The notes beneath the pieces were generated by a model. It saw only the letters and a program-made list of their open reading frames with translations, was not told where the DNA came from and did no database searches. A DNA stretch of 16,305 nucleotides from an uncultured Collinsella sp. (GTDB lineage Bacteria; Actinomycetota; Coriobacteriia; Coriobacteriales; Coriobacteriaceae): contig URKT01000047.1 of the NCBI GenBank assembly GCA_900548495.1, forward strand, positions 1-16,305, read 5' to 3'. Both the position numbers and the translations under genes were made by a program. This document shows positions 1 to 7,715 of this stretch, piece after piece; the stretch's first letter is position 1; every line of letters starts with the position of its first letter.

Positions 1-1287
1 CTCGCCCACGGCGGCACCAGGGCTGGCGTTTAGACCGCTGGCCAGGGCCTCGTACTTTTTGGAGGCATCGAACTGCGGATGCAGGAGCTGGTCGAGCTGC
101 GCGGGATCGATACGGCTCACGGCCTCCTCGCGGGTGATCAGGCCCTCCTCGACCATTTCGATAGCGATGCGCAGGGCGGCGGTGGCGGTGCGCTTGCCCA
201 CGCGGGTCTGGAGCATCCAGAGCTTGCCCTGCTCGATGGTGAACTCGATATCGCACATATCGCGGTAATGATCCTCGAGCGTCAGGAACACGCGCTCGAG
301 CTCTTCACCAGCGGACTCGAGGCCCGGGGTGGCCCTGAGGTCGGCGATGGGCTCGGTGTTACGGATGCCGGCGACGACGTCCTCGCCCTGGGCGTTAACC
401 AGAAAATCGCCGTAGAACTCCTTGGTGCCGTCGGCCGGATTACGCGTAAAGGCGACGCCCGTCGCAGAGGTCTCGCCCTTGTTGCCAAAGGCCATGGCCT
501 GAACGTTGACGGCGGTGCCGAGCTCATCAGAAATGCCATGCTGCTTGCGGTAGATGCAGGCGCGCTCATTCATCCAGCTGCCAAAAACGGCCTGGATGGC
601 AAGGCGCAACTGAAGCTCAGGATCATGTGGGAAGACGGGCTTGCCGTCCGCGACATCGAGCTCGGGATACAGGGCGGCCTCGACGTTGTCGGAGAAGATG
701 CCCTTAAAGATCTCGACGAGTTCCTGCAGGTCCTCAGCCGAAAGCTCGGAATCGACGCGAACGCCGGCGACCAGACGGGCCTGGGTCAGGGCGTTCTCGA
801 ACAGGTCGGCGTCAACGCCCATAACGACGTTGGAGAACATCTGAATAAAGCGGCGGTAGCTATCCCAAGCAAAACGCGGATTTTGCGTCTGGGCGATGAG
901 CCCCTGAACGGAGTCGTCGTTGAGGCCTAAGTTGAGGACCGTGTCCATCATGCCGGGCATGGAGAACGGAGCGCCCGAGCGAACCGACACGAGCAGCGGA
1001 TCGGAGGCGTCGCCGAGCTTCTTGCCGCAGCGGGCCTCGAGGTCGGCCTCGGCGGCAACGATCTCATCGAGTGCGCCTTCGGGCCAGACGTTGCCGGCGC
1101 CGGAGTACTCGACACAGGTCTGGCAGGTAATGGTAAAGCCACCGGGAACCGGCAGACCGATGCGGCTCATCTCGGCAAGGTTTGCGCCCTTGCCGCCAAG
1201 CACGAAGTTCATGGACTTGTCGCCCTCAGTGACACAGGTGCCCTGGGTGTCGGTTCCAAAACGGTAAACCCTTTTGCAATCGCTCAC
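1..1287 (-). CDS. ppdK: Pyruvate, phosphate dikinase, N-terminal part (gene runs off the window)
   Basis: Interconverts pyruvate + ATP + Pi and phosphoenolpyruvate + AMP + PPi in central carbon metabolism. The reading frame is open from a GTG at 1287 to base 1, giving 429 residues, about half of a typical ~880-residue enzyme. Visible family signatures are LGGKGANLAEM (residues 30-40) and the nucleotide-binding block SVRSGAPFSMPGMMDT (about 101-116). Near the end come RDMCDIEFTIEQGKLWMLQT and then LNASPGAAVGE, which opens the central phosphohistidine domain. The catalytic His region lies beyond the window. The GTG start is supported by an AGGGG ribosome-binding site (plus strand about 1293-1299) some 6 nt upstream; an ATG at 1304 is out of frame. 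The regulator of this enzyme is the next gene upstream, 298 bp away. The family assignment is near certain. Confidence 0.95.
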   Translation of the reverse strand, partial: MSDCKRVYRFGTDTQGTCVTEGDKSMNFVLGGKGANLAEMSRIGLPVPGGFTITCQTCVEYSGAGNVWPEGALDEIVAAEADLEARCGKKLGDASDPLLVSVRSGAPFSMPGMMDTVLNLGLNDDSVQGLIAQTQNPRFAWDSYRRFIQMFSNVVMGVDADLFENALTQARLVAGVRVDSELSAEDLQELVEIFKGIFSDNVEAALYPELDVADGKPVFPHDPELQLRLAIQAVFGSWMNERACIYRKQHGISDELGTAVNVQAMAFGNKGETSATGVAFTRNPADGTKEFYGDFLVNAQGEDVVAGIRNTEPIADLRATPGLESAGEELERVFLTLEDHYRDMCDIEFTIEQGKLWMLQTRVGKRTATAALRIAIEMVEEGLITREEAVSRIDPAQLDQLLHPQFDASKKYEALASGLNASPGAAVGE

Positions 1288-1585
1288 GATACTTCCCCTT
1301 CCATGCGCTCTCGCGCACGACCGTGGTGACGAATCGACCCGCCGGATGCGGGCCGTGAGGGAACTATACGGCGGACGTTGAGCGGGCTTGCGTAGAGGGT
1401 GCGGGGTTTGGTAAACGAGGTAAATGTGGCGGTAAACGGTAGGTAAAGGTGGTCACCTTATGAAGATACCAATGCAAGAGAGTTGCAGGTCAAATGCAAT
1501 TTCTTTGCTAAATCGCTTTACCAATATCGTGCATTATTTTTAGATAGTATTTTAAGGACGGTGAATTTTTAGCCACCTCAATGAG
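1288..1585 (-). promoter_or_regulatory. Upstream region of ppdK (intergenic, no gene)
   Basis: This 298-bp stretch separates the PPDK regulator from ppdK and holds no convincing ORF or structured RNA that I recognise. The half nearer the regulator is clearly A/T-richer than the surroundings. A possible -10 (TATAGT on the minus strand, plus 1363-1368) would give a leader of about 70 nt, but no good -35 is seen. The leader would contain two small hairpins: CCCGC/GCGGG around 1338-1353 and TGCGC-TCTC-GCGCA at 1304-1317, just upstream of the ribosome-binding site. Further upstream are four TTTACC repeats and a palindrome, listed separately. Promoter function is inferred. Confidence 0.4.
1410..1459 (-). 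repeat. Four TTTACC direct repeats and an adjoining palindrome upstream of ppdK
   Basis: On the plus strand GGTAAA occurs at 1410-1415, 1419-1424, 1431-1436 and 1442-1447, with steps of 9, 12 and 11 bp, close to one helical turn. The last copy runs into AAGGTG-GT-CACCTT (1446-1459), an inverted repeat with perfect 6-bp arms. If the -10 at 1363-1368 is real, the cluster lies roughly 55-90 bp upstream of the transcription start, where activators commonly bind. The repeats are seen directly; a binding role is inferred. Confidence 0.5.
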
Positions 1586-2461
1586 TTAGCTTTGCTGGGC
1601 TCGGCGGGCGGCGCGGCGGGCACGGGCTTCTTGGATTTCCTCCAAGTGACTGATGATCTCGGAGGCGCTCTCCTCGATCGCCTTGCCGTCAGTACGCACC
1701 ACAAAGCAGCCCAGACGCTTCATAAGGGCGCGGGCTTCCTCGAGCTCGCTGCGCACACTCTCGGGCTCGGCATAGGAGCCGGCAACGGCGCGAGCATAGT
1801 CATCGCCCAAGCGGCTATCGCGAATTTCAGAAATAACGTCGACGGTCGAAATCAGACCGAACAACCGCATCGGGTCGACCTCGTAAATTGACTTCGGCGG
1901 CTCCATGCCATGGGCCAAAGGAACATTGGCAACCTTGTAACCCTGATAGGCCAAATACATTGACAGCGGCGTCTTAGACGTGCGGGATACGCCCAGCAGC
2001 ACGATATCGGCACCCGATAGATCGTCGCAGCCGCGCCCGTCATCGTGCTCAACGAAATACTCCATGGCCTCGATGCGATGGAAATAGCGGTCATCAGTCT
2101 TGTGAATCACGCCTGCAACGCCCTTGGGGGACGCACCGATGAGCGACGACAGCACGGCGAGCGTCGGACCGATCAGGTCGACCGAGCGAATGTGAAGCAT
2201 GCCCAAGTAGTCGAGCACACGAGCACGAAGGGCCGGGTCGACAATGGTGTGGAATACGGCAATATCGCGATGGTCCGCATCGACGCGCGGACCCACAAAC
2301 GACTTGACCTGCTCCACCGAGTTCACCTTGGGCAGGCGCAAGAGACGAAAAGCCCCTTCATCAAATTGCCCGGACGCCGCAAGCACCACCTCACAAGCGG
2401 TATCACCGAGCGAGTCGGAGATAACGATAACGGTGGGACGAGCGGTGACCGGGCAATCCAT
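1586..2461 (-). CDS. PPDK/PEP-synthase regulatory protein (bifunctional Ser/Thr kinase and phosphorylase, DUF299 family)
   Basis: This 291-residue protein belongs to the family that switches pyruvate phosphate dikinase or PEP synthase. It phosphorylates a Thr near the catalytic His using ADP and removes the phosphate by Pi-dependent pyrophosphorolysis. Visible signatures are ISDSLGDTA near the N-terminus (residues 14-22), the P-loop-like GVSRTSKTP (157-165), and PLAHGMEPPKSIYEVDP followed by GLISTVDVISEIR. The ATG start has an AAAGGAG ribosome-binding site 7-8 nt upstream. It lies 34 bp downstream of glyS, so it may be read from the glyQS transcript. ppdK is the next gene, so the target is almost certainly PPDK rather than PEP synthase (inference from context). 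Length is normal for the family and no key motif is missing. Confidence 0.93.
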   Translation of the reverse strand: MDCPVTARPTVIVISDSLGDTACEVVLAASGQFDEGAFRLLRLPKVNSVEQVKSFVGPRVDADHRDIAVFHTIVDPALRARVLDYLGMLHIRSVDLIGPTLAVLSSLIGASPKGVAGVIHKTDDRYFHRIEAMEYFVEHDDGRGCDDLSGADIVLLGVSRTSKTPLSMYLAYQGYKVANVPLAHGMEPPKSIYEVDPMRLFGLISTVDVISEIRDSRLGDDYARAVAGSYAEPESVRSELEEARALMKRLGCFVVRTDGKAIEESASEIISHLEEIQEARARRAARRAQQS

Positions 2462-2495
2462 GCGGGGCTCCTTTTGCGCTTATGCGCAGGCTGGC

Positions 2496-4592
2496 TTACT
2501 TTTTGCGAGCAAGCTCACCGATGTTTGCGATGCCGGAGAAAACGGCCTCGAAGCGGTTGAGCAGCTTAAGGCGATTATCGCGGAGCTGCTCGTCCTTGTC
2601 CATGACCATAACCTCGTCGAAGAAGCGGTCGATGGGGGCACGCAGGGCGGCAAGGGCGGCAAATGCGGCAGGATAATCCTCGGCGGCAAGGGCGGCATCG
2701 ACAGCGGTCTGAGCAGCCTCGGAGGCGTCGGCGAGCGCGAGCTCGGCCTCGCCCATCAGGCTGCGGTCGTACTCCGCACCCAGCTCGGGCTTGGAGATGT
2801 GCGCGGCGCGGGCATAGGCGGTAGCCAGGTTGTCGAAGGTCTCAGCATCGTTCTTGCGAGCCTCGTCGAGCGCAGCGCAGCGGGCGAAGAAGACGGACGG
2901 AGCGATGATGTGCACCGCGGAGACGGCGGCGACGGTATCGGCAGGAATCTTCTCGTCGCGGGCCATGCTCACCAGGCGGCCGTGGAAGAAGTCACGGACC
3001 TGCTGGGCGACCTCGGCAGCGTCGAACTCGATGCCCTGCTCGCTATAGAGCTCAAGGGCGAAGTCGATCAGCGACGTGGGGTCGATCGGCAGACGATCGC
3101 GCAGGATGTTGATGATGCCGATAGCGGCGCGACGCAGCGCGTAGGGGTCCGAAGAGCCGGTCGGGGGCTCGCCGATGGCAAAGATGCCCGCAATGGTATC
3201 GAGCTTGTCGGCACAGGCCACGATGCAGCCAGCGGTGCCCTCGGGCAGCTCATCGCCGGCAAAGCGGGGACGATAGTGATCGCGAATGGCGTGGGCGACC
3301 TCGTCGTTCTCCCCCATCGCGGAAGCGTAATAACCGCCCATAACGCCCTGCTGGCTCGTGAACTCAACGACGGCGTTGGATACAAGGTCGGCCTTGCACA
3401 GGTGAGCGGCGCGAGCGGCATCGGCGGCAAGGTGGGCGCCCAGATGGGCCTCGCGGGCGATGGCGAGCGCGAGTTGCTCAATGCGCTCGGACTTGGCGAG
3501 CACGCTACCGAGCTTCTCCTGGAAGGCGACCTTGGCCAGACGCTCACGGAACTCGTCGAGAGAAATCTTCAGGTCCTCCTCGTAGAAGAACTTGGCATCG
3601 TCCAGACGGGCACGCACGACGCGCTCGTTGCCGTCGATCACGCGCTCGGCGTTCTCGGGCTTGCTGTTGGAGACGACCACGAACTCACGCGTGAGCTTGC
3701 CCTCGCCGTCATAGATCGGGAAGTAGCGCTGGTTGGTGAGCATGGACTCGCAGATGATCTCGTGCGGGACCTTGAGGAACTCCTCATCGAAGGTACCGAC
3801 GAGCACCGTCGGCCACTCGCAGAGGTTAATGACCTCCTCAAAGACCTTCTTGGGCGTATCGACATGGCAGCCGGGACGGGCAGCCTCGACCTCGGCGATA
3901 CCGGCAAGGATGGCCTCACGACGACGCTCGGCAGAAAGCACGCCGGCGTCCTCGAGCACCTGCTCGTAGACGGCGGGGCTGGCGACCACATGGTCACCAG
4001 GGCCAAGTACGCGATGACCACGCGTGGTGTTGCCACTCGTCACGTCGGCAAACGACACAGGCACGACGTCCTCACCCAAAAGGCAGCAGATCCAACGGAC
4101 CGGACGAACAAACGTCGCGTGCTCGTGGCCCCAGCGCTGGCTGCGGTAGTTGGGCCACTGCAGGCCGGCGATGGTCTTCTCGCACAGAGCGGTCAGAATC
4201 GGCGTAGCCGGTGCAGAGGGAATGTTCTTCTCGGCGAACACATACTCGCGACCGTCGGTGTCCTCGCGACGTACCAGGTCCTCGGCAGCCACACCGCACT
4301 TGCGGGCAAAGCCCTGGGCGGCCTTGGTGGCGTTACCGTCAGCGTCGAAGGCAATGTTTGCCGCGGGGCCGCGCTTGACCTCATGGACCTCATCGGTCGC
4401 GGTGGCGACGTTGGCCACGAGCGCAGCCAGACGACGCGGGCTCGAGATCACGCGGACCTCGCCATGGGCCAGACCGGCCTCGTCGAGGCCCTTGGCGATC
4501 ATGGTGCCAAGCTGCTTGACAGCATTGTTCAGCGGTGCAGAGGGCATTTCCTCCGTACCGATCTCAAACAGGAAATCCTTAGCGTCTGCCAT
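2496..4592 (-). CDS. glyS: Glycine--tRNA ligase, beta subunit
   Basis: This is the large subunit of the alpha2beta2 glycyl-tRNA synthetase, which provides tRNA recognition while GlyQ carries the main catalytic site. The 698 residues match the usual ~690. Family hallmarks are FLFEIGTEEMPSAPL at the N-terminus, SPRRLAALV (about 51-59), NERVVRARLDDAKFFYEEDL mid-protein, DPYALRRAAIGI, and a C-terminal DALR-like region ending FDEVMVMDKDEQLRDNRLKLL. It begins only 3 bp after the glyQ stop and in the same frame (TAA-GCC-ATG). Its ribosome-binding site (GAGGTGG) lies inside the last glyQ codons, implying translational coupling. Most actinobacteria use a one-chain GlyRS, so the two-subunit type is a useful lineage clue. 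Confidence 0.97.
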   Translation of the reverse strand: MADAKDFLFEIGTEEMPSAPLNNAVKQLGTMIAKGLDEAGLAHGEVRVISSPRRLAALVANVATATDEVHEVKRGPAANIAFDADGNATKAAQGFARKCGVAAEDLVRREDTDGREYVFAEKNIPSAPATPILTALCEKTIAGLQWPNYRSQRWGHEHATFVRPVRWICCLLGEDVVPVSFADVTSGNTTRGHRVLGPGDHVVASPAVYEQVLEDAGVLSAERRREAILAGIAEVEAARPGCHVDTPKKVFEEVINLCEWPTVLVGTFDEEFLKVPHEIICESMLTNQRYFPIYDGEGKLTREFVVVSNSKPENAERVIDGNERVVRARLDDAKFFYEEDLKISLDEFRERLAKVAFQEKLGSVLAKSERIEQLALAIAREAHLGAHLAADAARAAHLCKADLVSNAVVEFTSQQGVMGGYYASAMGENDEVAHAIRDHYRPRFAGDELPEGTAGCIVACADKLDTIAGIFAIGEPPTGSSDPYALRRAAIGIINILRDRLPIDPTSLIDFALELYSEQGIEFDAAEVAQQVRDFFHGRLVSMARDEKIPADTVAAVSAVHIIAPSVFFARCAALDEARKNDAETFDNLATAYARAAHISKPELGAEYDRSLMGEAELALADASEAAQTAVDAALAAEDYPAAFAALAALRAPIDRFFDEVMVMDKDEQLRDNRLKLLNRFEAVFSGIANIGELARKK

Positions 4593-4595
4593 GGC

Positions 4596-5507
4596 TTACG
4601 CCACCTCGCCTTCCTGGTCGGCATTCTCGTTGACTCCAGCGACCTCGGCCATATAGGCCTCGCAGCACGCCTTGGCGACGGCGCGGACGCGCAGGATGTA
4701 GTTAGCACGCTCGACCGCGGACAGCGCACCGCGAGCATCGAGCAGGTTGAAGGCATGGCTGCACTTCATGACGCAGTCGTATGCGGGCAGCGGCAGCTTG
4801 CGCTCCAGGCAGGAGTGGCACTCGGCCTCGTAGTCGTCAAACTTCTGACGCATCATCTCGACGTTGGCGACCTCAAAGTTGTAGGCACTAAACTCGCGCT
4901 CGTTCTCCAGGAACACGTCGCCATAGGTCATGGGCGTGCCATCGGGCAGATAGCTCCAAACCAGGTCGTAGACGGAGTTGACGCCCTGGGCGTACATGGC
5001 GATGCGCTCCAGGCCATAGGTGATCTCGACGGGCACGGGGTCGACCTCGATGCCGCCCACCTGCTGGAAGTACGTAAACTGCGTGACCTCCATGCCGTTG
5101 AGCCAGACCTCCCAGCCAAGGCCCCAGGCGCCCAGCGTCGGGCTCTCCCAGTCATCCTCGACAAAACGGACGTCATGGTCGTTGGGGTCCAGGCCAATGG
5201 CAGCCAGCGAACCCAGGTAGAGCTCCTGAGCGTTGACCGGCGACGGCTTGATGAGCACCTGGAACTGATAGTAGTGCTGCATGCGGTTGGGATTCTCGCC
5301 GTAGCGGCCGTCGGCAGGACGGCGGCAAGGCTGAGCGTAGCAGGTGCGCCACTCGGCAGGACCGAGCGAGCGCAACGTGGTCGCGGTGTGGAAGGTACCG
5401 GCACCGACCTCGGAGTCATAGGGCTGCATAATGACGCAGCCCTGCTCGCCCCAGTACTGCTGGAGACGCAGGATGATGTCTTGGAAGGAAAGCGATGAAG
5501 CGTTCAT
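4596..5507 (-). CDS. glyQ: Glycine--tRNA ligase, alpha subunit
   Basis: This catalytic class II subunit of the alpha2beta2 glycyl-tRNA synthetase activates glycine with ATP and charges tRNA-Gly with GlyS. Its 303 residues are the family length. The order of motifs is canonical: QPYDSEVGAGTFHTATTLRS, QPCRRPADGRYGENPNRMQH, YYQFQVLIKPSP, WESPTLGAWGLGWEVWLNGM, EVTQFTYFQQVGG and ITYGLERIAMY. The ATG start is preceded by GAGGGG about 11 nt upstream, slightly long spacing. The 59-bp gap to lepB contains a possible TATAGT -10, so the glyQS pair may have its own promoter. The gap is too short to hold a T-box leader. Confidence 0.97.
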   Translation of the reverse strand: MNASSLSFQDIILRLQQYWGEQGCVIMQPYDSEVGAGTFHTATTLRSLGPAEWRTCYAQPCRRPADGRYGENPNRMQHYYQFQVLIKPSPVNAQELYLGSLAAIGLDPNDHDVRFVEDDWESPTLGAWGLGWEVWLNGMEVTQFTYFQQVGGIEVDPVPVEITYGLERIAMYAQGVNSVYDLVWSYLPDGTPMTYGDVFLENEREFSAYNFEVANVEMMRQKFDDYEAECHSCLERKLPLPAYDCVMKCSHAFNLLDARGALSAVERANYILRVRAVAKACCEAYMAEVAGVNENADQEGEVA

Positions 5508-5553
5508 GCCTCTAATATCCCCTCGTCGAAACGATTACACGGTTAGGTACTGT

Positions 5554-5559
5554 ACTATA
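5554..5559 (-). promoter_or_regulatory. Possible -10 element for glyQ
   Basis: TATAGT on the minus strand sits in the lepB-glyQ gap, about 47 bp before the glyQ ATG. It overlaps a small inverted repeat, GTAC-T-GTAC (5547-5555). No clear -35 hexamer is found at the expected distance, so this is only a candidate. glyQS could equally be transcribed by read-through from the rpsP-lepB operon. Confidence 0.3.
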
Positions 5560-5566
5560 GCGGTTT

Positions 5567-6130
5567 TTAGTCGATAGTGCCGATGCGGTTGAGCGGCCAG
5601 TAGCGCACAAGCGCCACGGCGATTAAATCAGAGCGATCGACGGGACCAAAGTAGCGCGAGTCGGCAGAGTTTTCGCGGTTGTCGCCCATCACCCACACAC
5701 ACCCGTCGGGAACGGTGTAGGGATAGCTCACCTGAGCGCCGGGCGCTTGGACCGAAAGCGGCCAGCTCATGCCGGTCGTGTAGTCCTCGTCGAGCGCCTG
5801 GCCGTCAACGACCACCTTGCCGTCCTGAAGGTCGACCGTCTGGCCGGCCGTGGCAATAACACGCTTGACGAGAACATCGTGCTCGGAGGTGTCATCGGGG
5901 TTGTGAAACACCACGATATCGCCTTGGCTGACGGGCTGGCCGAGCTCGAGGCTCACCTTTTGCGCCAAGATCTGGTCGCCGATCTCGATCGTGGACTCCA
6001 TGGAGCCGGTAGGCACCACAAAGGGTTCGACCACAAACGAGCGAATCAGGAAGGTGGCGACCAGTGCGATCGCGACGACCGCGATCCACTCAAACGCACC
6101 CTTTAGCACGGAATGCTGCGATGGAACCAT
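5567..6130 (-). CDS. lepB: Signal peptidase I
   Basis: This membrane-anchored serine protease cleaves signal peptides from exported proteins. One hydrophobic anchor near the N-terminus (WIAVVAIALVATFLIRSFVV) is followed by the catalytic Ser in VPTGSMEST. The general-base Lys is in DVLVKRVIA, and the conserved box MGDNRENSADSRYFGPV follows. I choose the ATG at 6130 (187 residues), which has GAGGAG 5 nt upstream. A GTG at 6136 would add two residues and overlap the trmD stop as GTGA, but the Shine-Dalgarno would then directly abut the start. The gene follows trmD by 2 bp, in the place where rplS is found in many genomes. The small size fits Gram-positive-type signal peptidases. Confidence 0.95.
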   Translation of the reverse strand: MVPSQHSVLKGAFEWIAVVAIALVATFLIRSFVVEPFVVPTGSMESTIEIGDQILAQKVSLELGQPVSQGDIVVFHNPDDTSEHDVLVKRVIATAGQTVDLQDGKVVVDGQALDEDYTTGMSWPLSVQAPGAQVSYPYTVPDGCVWVMGDNRENSADSRYFGPVDRSDLIAVALVRYWPLNRIGTID

Positions 6131-6132
6131 TC

Positions 6133-6891
6133 TCACTCCTCGCTCTGCGAATACGATGCGTCCAGGATGTCCTGCGCATACGCGCGCTCCTCGGGCGTAA
6201 GCCGCGCCGTCTCGATCAAGTCGGGACGCCAGCGGCAGGTGCGCTCGATGGCGTTCTTGCGGCGCCAGGCGTCAACTTTGGCGTGATCGCCACTCACGAG
6301 CACAGGAGGCACGCCCTCGCCGTTGAACTCGGCAGGACGGGTGTACTGCGCGTACTCGAGCAGGCCACCGTCCTCGGCAGTCGAGAACGACTCATCGACG
6401 TTGCTCATCTCGTCACCAAGGGCGCCGGGAATCAGACGCACGACGGCGTCGGCAACGACCATAGCGGGAAGCTCGCCGCCCGTAAGCACGTAGTCGCCGA
6501 TCGACAGGCGCTCGTCGGCATACGCATACGCGCGCTCGTCGACGCCCTCATAGCGACTGCACACAAACAACAGGCGCTCGCTTTTGAGCAGACGCTCGGC
6601 CACATGCTGCGTAAAGGGCTCGCCGCAGGGCGTAAAGAACACCACGGTGGGCTTGGGACCCTCGGAGCTAATAGCCTCGATGGCCTCGGCGATGGGCTCG
6701 ACCTTCATGAGCATGCCCTGCCCGCCGCCGTACGGCTCGTCATCAACGGTACGATGGCGGTCGTGCGTCCAGTCGCGCAGGTTATAGGCCTTAAAATCAA
6801 AAAGGCCGGCCTTGCGGGCGCGGCCCAAGATCGATGTGGACATGACGGGCTCAAACATCTCGGGAAAGACCGAAAGGGTCTCGATTAGCAT
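6133..6891 (-). CDS. trmD: tRNA (guanine(37)-N1)-methyltransferase
   Basis: It methylates N1 of G37 next to the anticodon using S-adenosylmethionine, preventing +1 frameshifting. The 252 residues are the usual length. Visible motifs are LSVFPEMFEP at the start, DEPYGGGQGMLMK (about 51-63), CSRYEGVDER (111-120), the SAM-binding knot stretch SIGDYVLTGGELPAMVVADA (about 130-149) and YTRPAEFNGEGVPPVL. The ATG is preceded by GGAGGTCAAC, a strong ribosome-binding site. It lies 10 bp after rimM, the classic partner order. The segment before YTRP reads LLEYAQ where many homologues have a Pro before the Gln/His, a small departure of unknown meaning. Confidence 0.97.
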   Translation of the reverse strand: MLIETLSVFPEMFEPVMSTSILGRARKAGLFDFKAYNLRDWTHDRHRTVDDEPYGGGQGMLMKVEPIAEAIEAISSEGPKPTVVFFTPCGEPFTQHVAERLLKSERLLFVCSRYEGVDERAYAYADERLSIGDYVLTGGELPAMVVADAVVRLIPGALGDEMSNVDESFSTAEDGGLLEYAQYTRPAEFNGEGVPPVLVSGDHAKVDAWRRKNAIERTCRWRPDLIETARLTPEERAYAQDILDASYSQSEE

Positions 6892-6901
6892 GTTGACCTC
6901 C

Positions 6902-7423
6902 CTACTTGTCCATATCGATCAAACCGTCCATAACGTGGACGGAAATTGTCCCCCGATCGGGAAGATCGAGCACAACCTGCTCGATCACGGGAATCAGCAC
7001 CTCGCCGTACCGATCACCCTCGACAACCCAAACATCGTTGGCGGGCGTCGACATAATCTCGACGATTCTACCGAGCGAGCCAAAGCGCTCGTCGACCACC
7101 TCGCGACCCATCAGGTCGGTATAGGCGGCATCGAGCGAATTAAGCTCAAAGTCGTCACGATTTGCCAGCACGTAGCATCCGGTGATGCCCTCGGCGGCCG
7201 TCAAATCGTCAATGCCCTCAAACGAGACCAGATCGCCATCGCCCGTATCGGTGACGGATGTGACCGTGCAAAAACGGTCACGCTTGAGCGCCGGTGGCGT
7301 CAAGGCGACGCGCATACCCGGCGTCAATACAGAAGGAAGCCCCCGCAGCGGCTGCGCGAGGACCTCCCCCTTCCTTCCGTGCGGCTTGACCACACGGGCG
7401 ATGTTTTTGTACTGGGACCTCAA
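6902..7423 (-). CDS. rimM: Ribosome maturation factor RimM
   Basis: This factor for 30S assembly binds ribosomal protein S19 and helps mature the 16S rRNA 3' domain. The 173 residues show the RimM N-domain signature IARVVKPHGRKGEVLA near the start. The PRC-barrel-like C-domain follows (YTDLMGREVVDE, VEIMSTPANDVWVV, VLIPVIEQVVLDLP). The best start is a TTG at 7423, which puts the conserved VKPHG block about 12 residues in, as in homologues. An internal GTG at 7393 would cut into it. No well-spaced Shine-Dalgarno precedes the TTG; it follows the khpA stop by 4 bp and sits in a GGACCTTGAGGTCC palindrome. It is between khpA and trmD, as commonly seen. Confidence 0.93.
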   Translation of the reverse strand: MRSQYKNIARVVKPHGRKGEVLAQPLRGLPSVLTPGMRVALTPPALKRDRFCTVTSVTDTGDGDLVSFEGIDDLTAAEGITGCYVLANRDDFELNSLDAAYTDLMGREVVDERFGSLGRIVEIMSTPANDVWVVEGDRYGEVLIPVIEQVVLDLPDRGTISVHVMDGLIDMDK

Positions 7424-7427
7424 GGTC

Positions 7428-7712
7428 CTAGCCCAGAACCTCTACCTCGACTGCAGTGTCGAGGCGAGCGGCCAGTGCACGGGCGAGCGTGCGAATGGCC
7501 TTGATGGTACGGCCGCGACGGCCGATGACCTTAGCGACGTCATCCTCTGCGACCGAAACCTCAATCGTAGAGGCGTCGTCACCATCGATGACCTCAAGGC
7601 TCACGGAATCCGGGTCGTCGACGATCTGAACAACGAGATATTCGACGAGATCGGCGATGCGATCTGAGAGCATTGCCTCACCCTCGAGCTGTGCAGCGTC
7701 AACCTCAGGCAC
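7428..7712 (-). CDS. khpA: KH-domain RNA-binding protein KhpA
   Basis: This small single-KH-domain RNA-binding protein is known in Gram-positives as a partner of KhpB/EloR, with roles in RNA metabolism and cell-envelope growth. The GXXG loop is visible as KVIGRRGRTIKAIR (residues 61-74), after a helix-rich segment DRIADLVEYLVVQIVDDPD. The GTG start at 7712 (94 residues) has a perfect GAGGAG six nt upstream, built into the end of rpsP. An ATG at 7673 gives 81 residues, nearer the usual family size, and also has an upstream GAGGG. The extra 13 residues may therefore be optional. It lies 3 bp after rpsP, the conserved rpsP-khpA-rimM-trmD order. Confidence 0.92.
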   Translation of the reverse strand: MPEVDAAQLEGEAMLSDRIADLVEYLVVQIVDDPDSVSLEVIDGDDASTIEVSVAEDDVAKVIGRRGRTIKAIRTLARALAARLDTAVEVEVLG

Positions 7713-7715
7713 GAT

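Noticed and set aside
1288..1585. A small gene or regulatory RNA in the largest gap
   Set aside because: I found no ORF with a ribosome-binding site and no riboswitch core; only repeats and short hairpins are visible.
2244..5498. A 1084-codon open frame on the plus strand, opposite glyQ, glyS and the PPDK regulator
   Set aside because: Across glyQ and glyS its codon boundaries coincide exactly with theirs, so its stops could come only from sense TTA, CTA or TCA codons, which this genome avoids. Its translation resembles no protein family and has no ribosome-binding site or promoter.
5508..5566. A T-box riboswitch controlling glyQS
   Set aside because: The gap to lepB is only 59 bp, with no specifier stem, T-box sequence or terminator pair.
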